A stretch of 25,698 nucleotides of DNA from IMG/VR virus record IMGVR_UViG_3300044675_003504, positions 1 to 25,698 of that record. One strand, given 5' to 3'. The translations under genes were made by a program, and so were the position numbers. Position 1 is the stretch's first letter. The number at the start of each line of letters is the position of its first letter. Below, in pieces: positions 22,510 through 25,698 of this stretch. Below the pieces are notes generated by a model. The model did no database searches. It was not told the origin of the DNA and worked only from the letters and a program-made list of their open reading frames with translations. The stretch is from a virus.

Positions 22510-23172
22510 TTACTTTTTGTTGCGTAAATGTGCGTGACGAACCGTGGATGCGTGCCACTTTTTTCCACCAAGAGCAGTTGGTATAGCGTCTCTATTGAGA
22601 CCATTTGCTATCAAGTTATATGAAAGACCTAGACTTCTTTCTCTCTCAATTCTATCTTTAATTGATTCGTTTATTAGTGGTAGTGGGCCTAAGTCAATAC
22701 CCCAAACTTTTCCGTTAGTACGTCTATCTTGGTGAACATCTTTCTGACGAAGTGAAATCATTCCACGTTCCATCTCTGCCATCGCAGACATAATTGTTAC
22801 AACAAAGCGACCTTGATAAGTTGCAGTATCTAAACCTAAATCAAGAAGTGCTAGACGCCAGTTGTATTTATGTGAACGGTCAACAATGCTAAGAAAGTCT
22901 CTAGTAGAGCGAGCAAGTCTGTCTAGCCGTGTAACGAAGAGGGCTTCTGCTTCTCCTTTATCTAAACTGTTTAGTGCAGCAGTTAAGACTGGTCGCCCCG
23001 TAATGTTTTTTCCAGAGCGACCTTCTTCACGAAGCATTTCTACTTCATACCCTTGAGACTCCGCTGCATAGCGAAGTTGCTTCTCTTGGGCATCAAGGCT
23101 TACGCCATCGTCCACTTGCATCTGGGTAGATACACGGGCATAGCAGTAAGCAATCTTTTTCTTTTCAGTCAA
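22510..23172 (-). CDS. Small serine recombinase (resolvase/invertase family), 220 aa
   Basis: The catalytic domain is complete: S15 with R13 in CYARVSTQMQ, then LDAQEKQL, EEGRSGKNITGRP, the active-site RLDRLARS (82-89) and MAEMERG (131-137). The C-terminal ~60 residues (SLGLSYNLIANGLNRDAIPT, then WHASTVRHA) form the HTH-like DNA-binding part seen in resolvases and at the start of the Recombinase domain. At 220 aa it is far shorter than large serine integrases, so resolution, inversion or a mini-integrase role is possible. The start is TTG at 23172, sharing TTGA with the ThyX stop; the next Met would remove the catalytic serine. No duplicated att-like site is visible, apart from two palindromes beyond its 3' end. 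Confidence 0.88.
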   Translation of the reverse strand: MTEKKKIAYCYARVSTQMQVDDGVSLDAQEKQLRYAAESQGYEVEMLREEGRSGKNITGRPVLTAALNSLDKGEAEALFVTRLDRLARSTRDFLSIVDRSHKYNWRLALLDLGLDTATYQGRFVVTIMSAMAEMERGMISLRQKDVHQDRRTNGKVWGIDLGPLPLINESIKDRIERERSLGLSYNLIANGLNRDAIPTALGGKKWHASTVRHAHLRNKK

Positions 23173-23885
23173 GGAGCGACTCTTCCATTCTTTATAAAAG
23201 CATCGTGAGTTATAGGCATCAACTCTTTGAATATCTCCTCGTACTTCTCTGCAACCATTTCAATCTCCCTCTGGGGGTAGGAAGGAAAACGTTGACCCTC
23301 GACATTGCGACGAAGGGATAAGAAGTTCATCAGCGCACGAGCGTTCATAGTTACGTATGCAGATGAGTAAATTGTTAGTGGAAGGACTCCTCGTGCTACT
23401 TCACGAGCAACACCGCTTCGAAGCATATCCTCGTAATTTTGGTATGCCTCTTTACAAGTCCTTCTATAAGAAGTCAGAGTTATTGCCATCTGTTCTGCAT
23501 CTCCTGGCTCAAAGGTATACGCCCCTGGCTTTCCAATTTGAAGAAGTTTTCTATCTTGTCCAGGAATATAGAACTCTGGCTGTAAAACCCGATAACGCCC
23601 AGACTCTTCGTTGTAGGAAGCCATGCGATGGCGCATATGTTCACGCCAAACAAAGATGGGAGCCTTCACATAGAAGGTAAAGACAGAGTGCTCAAAAGGT
23701 GAGCCGTGTCTGTCTTTCATCAAGTAGCCAATAAGACCAGTAAGTTTCTTGTTATCGTCGTTGTCTTGATAGCCAACTGTGCGCTCGCCAATAGTGCTGA
23801 CTCTTGCTGCAAAAGCAATGTCTTGGTCTGAAGCGCTGTGTTTGACTAACTGAACATCAACATCGGATTTGAAGTTGATGTCCAA
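23169..23885 (-). CDS. thyX: Flavin-dependent thymidylate synthase ThyX, 238 aa
   Basis: ThyX converts dUMP to dTMP using FAD, NADPH and methylene-tetrahydrofolate. The signature RHRxxSxNExSxRY is intact as RHRMASYNEESGRY (85-98), preceded by HGSPFEHSVFTF (60-71), and followed by SLRRNVEGQRFPSYPQREI in the C-terminal substrate region. Length is normal for the family. It starts at TTG 23885, three bases after the previous stop, with a purine-rich GAAGAAGAG upstream; no in-frame ATG exists before the conserved core. It overlaps the recombinase start as TTGA. Phage ThyX raises dTMP supply for replication. Confidence 0.95.
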   Translation of the reverse strand: MDINFKSDVDVQLVKHSASDQDIAFAARVSTIGERTVGYQDNDDNKKLTGLIGYLMKDRHGSPFEHSVFTFYVKAPIFVWREHMRHRMASYNEESGRYRVLQPEFYIPGQDRKLLQIGKPGAYTFEPGDAEQMAITLTSYRRTCKEAYQNYEDMLRSGVAREVARGVLPLTIYSSAYVTMNARALMNFLSLRRNVEGQRFPSYPQREIEMVAEKYEEIFKELMPITHDAFIKNGRVAP

Positions 23886-23888
23886 GGG

Positions 23889-24149
23889 CTACTCTTCTTC
23901 TTTGTCTTTTACAATTCTAAAACTCTTGCCTTTGGCAAAATTGTTGATGGCTTTATCGTAAGTTCTATCAATAGGGCTCTTACTTCCCTTTTTAGAAGAC
24001 TTCTTAGTAAATACCTGAACTACTGCCTTTGCGACAGCGTAAGCCAGAACAACACCGAAGGCTCCAACAATAAACACCAAACCCCATCCAACAATGGATA
24101 AAGCCAATTCAAACGCTAACTTAAATGGATCTTGCCAGTTTAGGTTCAT
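23889..24149 (-). CDS. Small one-helix membrane protein, 86 aa
   Basis: Residues ~16-46 (LALSIVGWGLVFIVGAFGVV, then LAYAVAKAVVQVF) make one long or two short transmembrane segments. A strongly basic stretch (TKKSSKKGSKS) and a charged tail ending KDKEEE follow. By the positive-inside rule the C-terminal half should be cytoplasmic. ATG 24149 has AGGAA upstream. It is followed by thyX after three bases. The function is unknown: a holin-like or accessory membrane protein is possible. An imperfect palindrome at 24189-24210 and a -10-like TATAAG (24179-24184) precede it, so it may open its own transcript. Confidence 0.7.
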   Translation of the reverse strand: MNLNWQDPFKLAFELALSIVGWGLVFIVGAFGVVLAYAVAKAVVQVFTKKSSKKGSKSPIDRTYDKAINNFAKGKSFRIVKDKEEE

Positions 24150-24178
24150 ATTTCCTCGTTTTCTAGGGAGTATCCCTG

Positions 24179-24210
24179 CTTATAGTATACAGACTTAGAC
24201 CTAAGACTGT
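24179..24210 (-). promoter_or_regulatory. Candidate promoter with overlapping operator upstream of the 86-aa/thyX unit
   Basis: On the minus strand TATAAG (24179-24184) is a fair -10 box. Just upstream lies ACAGACTTAG-AC-CTAAGACTGT (24189-24210), an inverted repeat with nine of ten arm positions matching, where a repressor would block polymerase. No convincing -35 is seen. The rest of 24150-24277 holds only a short AGGGA/TCCCT palindrome (24165-24177). Confidence 0.4.
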
Positions 24211-24277
24211 ACAGATAATCTAACAATATCACACTCTTTCTAAGTGTCACATTGGACGATTTTTGCCTAAAAGACGT

Positions 24278-24400
24278 TTACTTTTTCTTTTCTAACTCTA
24301 ATAACCTCTTTTTTATATCCCTAAGCATAAACTTTACTAACACCCAGTCCAATGCCAAACCAAGTCCTAGCCCAAATAAAAACCAAAAATATTGATTCAC
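24278..24400 (-). CDS. 40-aa single-helix membrane peptide
   Basis: Direct translation from GTG 24400 to TAA 24278-24280 gives 40 residues: MNQYFWFLFGLGLGLALDWV, then LVKFMLRDIKK and a Glu/Lys-rich end. Residues ~4-26 form a transmembrane helix; the rest is a basic amphipathic tail. AAGGAG lies about nine bases before the GTG, inside the zinc-finger gene, and the GTG overlaps that gene's stop as GTGA. The good ribosome site and coupling make this a real gene despite its size. The function is unknown; tiny phage membrane peptides include antiholins, superinfection-exclusion and lysis modulators. Confidence 0.65.
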   Translation of the reverse strand: MNQYFWFLFGLGLGLALDWVLVKFMLRDIKKRLLELEKKK

Positions 24401-24507
24401 TTCTTATGCTCCTTCATATGTCGTGCAAGGGTATGGTGAGCAAAGCCCGAACGGACTTCAACTTCTTTATTACATACTGGACAGATAACTACTCGGTTTG
24501 CTGACAT
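24397..24507 (-). CDS. 36-aa zinc-finger-like peptide
   Basis: I start this at ATG 24507: MSANRVVICPVCNKEVEVRS, then GFAHHTLARHMKEHKK. C9-x2-C12 followed by H25-x4-H30 and H34 is a C2H2-type zinc-knuckle pattern, and the end is basic. The same frame is open further upstream to ATG 24663 (88 aa). That extension is Ser/Thr/Ala low-complexity and lies antiphase over the Cys-rich 55-aa gene, so I treat it as a shadow. The start lies four bases after that gene's stop. A nucleic-acid-binding or adaptor role is likely for a finger this short. Confidence 0.6.
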   Translation of the reverse strand: MSANRVVICPVCNKEVEVRSGFAHHTLARHMKEHKK

Positions 24508-24511
24508 TACT

Positions 24512-24679
24512 TTACTCACTACAGTCACACTTTGAATAAGGGTCAAAAGAGCAGAACTGGCATTCCATGCGCTCTTGGTGGGCTTTGCAGTAGTAGCGGA
24601 ACTGATGCTCGTCGCAGCAAACAAAGAGTTCGTCAATGATGTTGTAGAACTGGGTTGAGTCAATGGTTTTTGTAGTCAT
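24512..24679 (-). CDS. 55-aa Cys/His-rich protein
   Basis: Direct translation from ATG 24679 to TAA 24512-24514 gives a protein starting MTTKTIDSTQFYNIIDELF. It then has VCCDEHQFRYYCKAHQERM, ECQFCSFDPYSKCDC and SE. Seven cysteines (21, 22, 31, 40, 43, 51, 53) plus H25 and H34 are clustered as in small zinc-binding proteins; C40-x2-C43 is a typical knuckle. The frame spans the same DNA as the low-complexity N-terminal part of an 88-aa frame, and its metal-ligand spacing makes it the better candidate. It starts just downstream of promoter-like element A (24694-24735). The function is unknown. Confidence 0.68.
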   Translation of the reverse strand: MTTKTIDSTQFYNIIDELFVCCDEHQFRYYCKAHQERMECQFCSFDPYSKCDCSE

Positions 24680-24693
24680 AGCCTTAAGGTATA

Positions 24694-24735
24694 CCTATAG
24701 AATAGAAAAGTCAAATCTTTGCGCTCTAGGTCCGT
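24694..24735 (-). promoter_or_regulatory. Promoter-like repeat, copy A
   Basis: On the minus strand the block ACGGACCTAGAGCG (24722-24735) is followed after exactly 22 bases by TATAGG (24694-24699), then after 14 bases by the 55-aa gene's ATG, with AAGG in the short leader. Copy B at 25263-25304 has the same two blocks and spacing. The upstream block also touches the stop codon of the nuclease-like gene. Confidence 0.55.
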
Positions 24736-25256
24736 TAATCAATGAGGGAGACTTCAAGCCAAGAAGGGGGGGTTATGGGGGTAAGTAGGTTGGTTGGGTA
24801 GCGCCACCCGTCAATGGCTGGGTCCACGAATTCAGGGAGCATGGCATCTTCTGCGACTACATAGCCAAAGATTTCAACTTTTGTAAAATACTCTGGGTCA
24901 AGTAATTCGCATCCAACAATTGTCTTGCCTTTGTCTTTTTCCCAGATAGCAACAGCGTCACTTGTACGAATTGTTCGTACTTCAATCTTTTGGCCAACAT
25001 CTGCAAGATGTTTTCTGTATTCGTGAAACCTATTGCTGTATGTGTAGGAACCGCCCCATACTTGCTCGGTAACAAGAGCAACAGCGCATTCGGCAACAGC
25101 AGCACGAATAGAAGCATTGAGTTCGTGTTCCAGGCTTCCGTTCTGTTTGCCTTTGGCGTAGTTGGGCCTATCTACACTACCAAACTTGCGACGATAGCGT
25201 GTAGTTCCTACTCGTATACACTCGTCGATTTCGTCTTGAAGCATATTGAGAATCAT
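24735..25256 (-). CDS. PD-(D/E)XK nuclease-like phage protein, ~173 aa
   Basis: Counted from the TTG at 25283, the core runs ASIRAAVAECAVALVTEQVW, then HLADVGQKIEVRTIRTSD and AVAIWEKDKGKTIVG, then KVEIFGYVVAEDA and a YPTNLLTPI end. This order (an E in the first helix, D-x-G, an E-V-R strand, a (V/I)-x-G strand, GY/GW) matches a widespread phage family with restriction-endonuclease-like layout, in which EVR stands for the usual ExK. Activity is unproven. I use ATG 25256, because the TATAGT of copy B lies 6 bases upstream and would start transcription at about this A, giving a leaderless mRNA. The alternative TTG 25283 adds nine residues inside the promoter-like element. The function could be DNA processing or nuclease-derived regulation. 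Confidence 0.68.
   Translation of the reverse strand: MILNMLQDEIDECIRVGTTRYRRKFGSVDRPNYAKGKQNGSLEHELNASIRAAVAECAVALVTEQVWGGSYTYSNRFHEYRKHLADVGQKIEVRTIRTSDAVAIWEKDKGKTIVGCELLDPEYFTKVEIFGYVVAEDAMLPEFVDPAIDGWRYPTNLLTPITPPSWLEVSLID
24766..24798 (+). other. G-run cluster within the 3' end of the nuclease-like gene
   Basis: On the plus strand there is a run of seven G, then five G, GG, GG and GGG within 33 bases (coding Pro-rich TPPSW on the other strand). It could form a two- or three-tier quadruplex. It lies on the same side of promoter-like copy A as the larger tract at 25327 lies to copy B. Confidence 0.45.
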
Positions 25257-25262
25257 TTGACA

Positions 25263-25304
25263 ACTATACAATGAAAAGTTCAATTTTTCCCGCTCTAGGT
25301 CCGT
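25263..25304 (-). promoter_or_regulatory. Promoter-like repeat, copy B
   Basis: ACGGACCTAGAGCG (25291-25304), 22 bases, then TATAGT (25263-25268) on the minus strand, identical in layout to copy A. ATG 25256 begins six bases past the hexamer, so transcription would start at or next to the start codon. A TTGA[A]CTTTTC stretch is also shared inside the spacer. Confidence 0.6.
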
Positions 25305-25326
25305 AAACCGAAGAAGCCGAAAGGAT

Positions 25327-25380
25327 GGGGTTTAGGAGGGTTAGGGAAGGGGTAGGGGGTGTTTTAGGGTAAGGTTGGGG
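25327..25380 (+). other. G-quadruplex-type tract in the leader of the Ntn hydrolase gene
   Basis: Within 54 bases the plus strand carries runs of 4, 3, 3, 4, 5, 3 and 4 G separated by short A/T-rich loops, including one TTAGGG. Four or more G3+ runs with loops of up to seven bases meet the usual G4 criterion. The tract ends three bases before the ATG at 25384, so it would lie in the mRNA leader as well as in DNA. Confidence 0.7.
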
Positions 25381-25383
25381 CTT

Positions 25384-25698
25384 ATGACGACGGTAATTGG
25401 GATTCAGGGGGCTGGCTACTGCGTGCTGGCTTGCGACTCGCAAACAACAGGGGAAACTGGTCGTCCGTATGTGCATGACAAAGTAAAGAAGATTGTTGAG
25501 CGTGGTGAGTATCTAATTGCTGGCTCAGGGGATGCTGACGCTTGCGACATCATCCAGCACCTATGGGAGCCTCCAAAGCCTCCTCGCAAGAAAGATATGT
25601 ACAACTTTGTAGTTTCAAAGGTTGCCCCAAGCATCAAGGCTTGTCTCAAAGAAAAAGGCTATGAGCCAGATAAAAATGATAAAGAGGCTGGCTTTTTG
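25384..25698 (+). CDS. HslV/proteasome-beta-like Ntn hydrolase (3' end outside window)
   Basis: The visible 105 residues begin MTTVIGIQGAGYCVLACDSQ. Counting the Thr after Met as residue 1, D17 falls in CVLACDS as in proteasome beta/HslV subunits. A VKK motif (K35, two residues later than the usual catalytic K33) precedes IVERGEYLIAGSGDADACD, which matches the G-x3-D region of the family. Like HslV, no propeptide is needed: removal of Met alone exposes the catalytic Thr. The frame is open to the right edge; the family is ~170-200 aa, so roughly half is missing. It could be a phage protease for virion maturation or host protein turnover, or an Ntn-fold enzyme with another amide substrate. It is the only plus-strand gene at this end and divergent from the nuclease-like gene. 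Confidence 0.82.
   Translation, partial: MTTVIGIQGAGYCVLACDSQTTGETGRPYVHDKVKKIVERGEYLIAGSGDADACDIIQHLWEPPKPPRKKDMYNFVVSKVAPSIKACLKEKGYEPDKNDKEAGFL

Noticed and set aside
24512-24663. N-terminal part of the 88-aa frame (Ser/Thr-rich)
   Set aside because: Low-complexity content, and it is out of phase with a Cys/His-patterned 55-aa protein that fits the operon spacing better.
25264-25649. Minus-strand open frames opposite the Ntn hydrolase
   Set aside because: They run antisense to a gene with conserved catalytic residues and show no family features of their own.

Overview
The window reads as a segment of a tailed double-stranded DNA phage (Caudoviricetes) or prophage. Hallmarks are a large terminase with a coupled putative small subunit, a primase-polymerase/SF3 helicase, collagen-like tail fibres, a metallophosphoesterase, ThyX, a small serine recombinase and several tiny membrane proteins. 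The gene families, frequent GTG/TTG starts, a probable leaderless start and a proteasome/HslV-type Ntn hydrolase point to an actinobacterial host. The AT-leaning composition fits freshwater low-GC actinobacteria, but the host is an inference.

Left part (1-11168, all minus strand, transcribed right to left): a compact virion-fibre operon. In transcription order it holds a 1719-aa collagen-like fibre with many inserted modules including a cupredoxin-like one, a 791-aa collagen-like fibre, a seven-repeat beta-propeller protein, a 51-aa protein, a 219-aa short collagen-like fibre, three small structural-type proteins (108, 194 and 78 aa) and a protein of ~49-aa carbohydrate-binding-like repeats that runs off the left edge. 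Genes abut or overlap by a few bases. Modules recur between the fibres, showing growth by internal duplication and shuffling.

Middle (11169-16427): upstream on the minus strand lie a metallophosphoesterase, a small probable DNA-binding protein and a one-helix membrane protein. A divergent plus-strand pair (helix-turn-helix protein and primase-polymerase/helicase, overlapping by ATGA) forms a replication island. It converges on the terminase gene so tightly that the two stop codons overlap on opposite strands.

Right part (16424-25283, minus strand): in transcription order a PD-(D/E)XK-like protein, a 55-aa Cys-rich protein, a 36-aa zinc-finger peptide, two small membrane proteins, ThyX, a serine recombinase, a 1295-aa secreted/anchored surface protein (PA14, fibronectin III, about 22 EEPPA repeats), a 57-aa two-helix holin candidate, the putative small terminase and the large terminase. 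The last gene (25384 to the right edge, plus strand) is the Ntn hydrolase.

Most worth a second look: the HslV/proteasome-like gene preceded by a G-quadruplex-type tract; a two-copy promoter-like element with invariant 22-nt spacing, one copy ending at an apparent leaderless start; a hairpin burying the ribosome binding site of the terminase operon; palindromes beside the recombinase; the phage-encoded surface protein; and five small genes under 60 aa found by direct translation.
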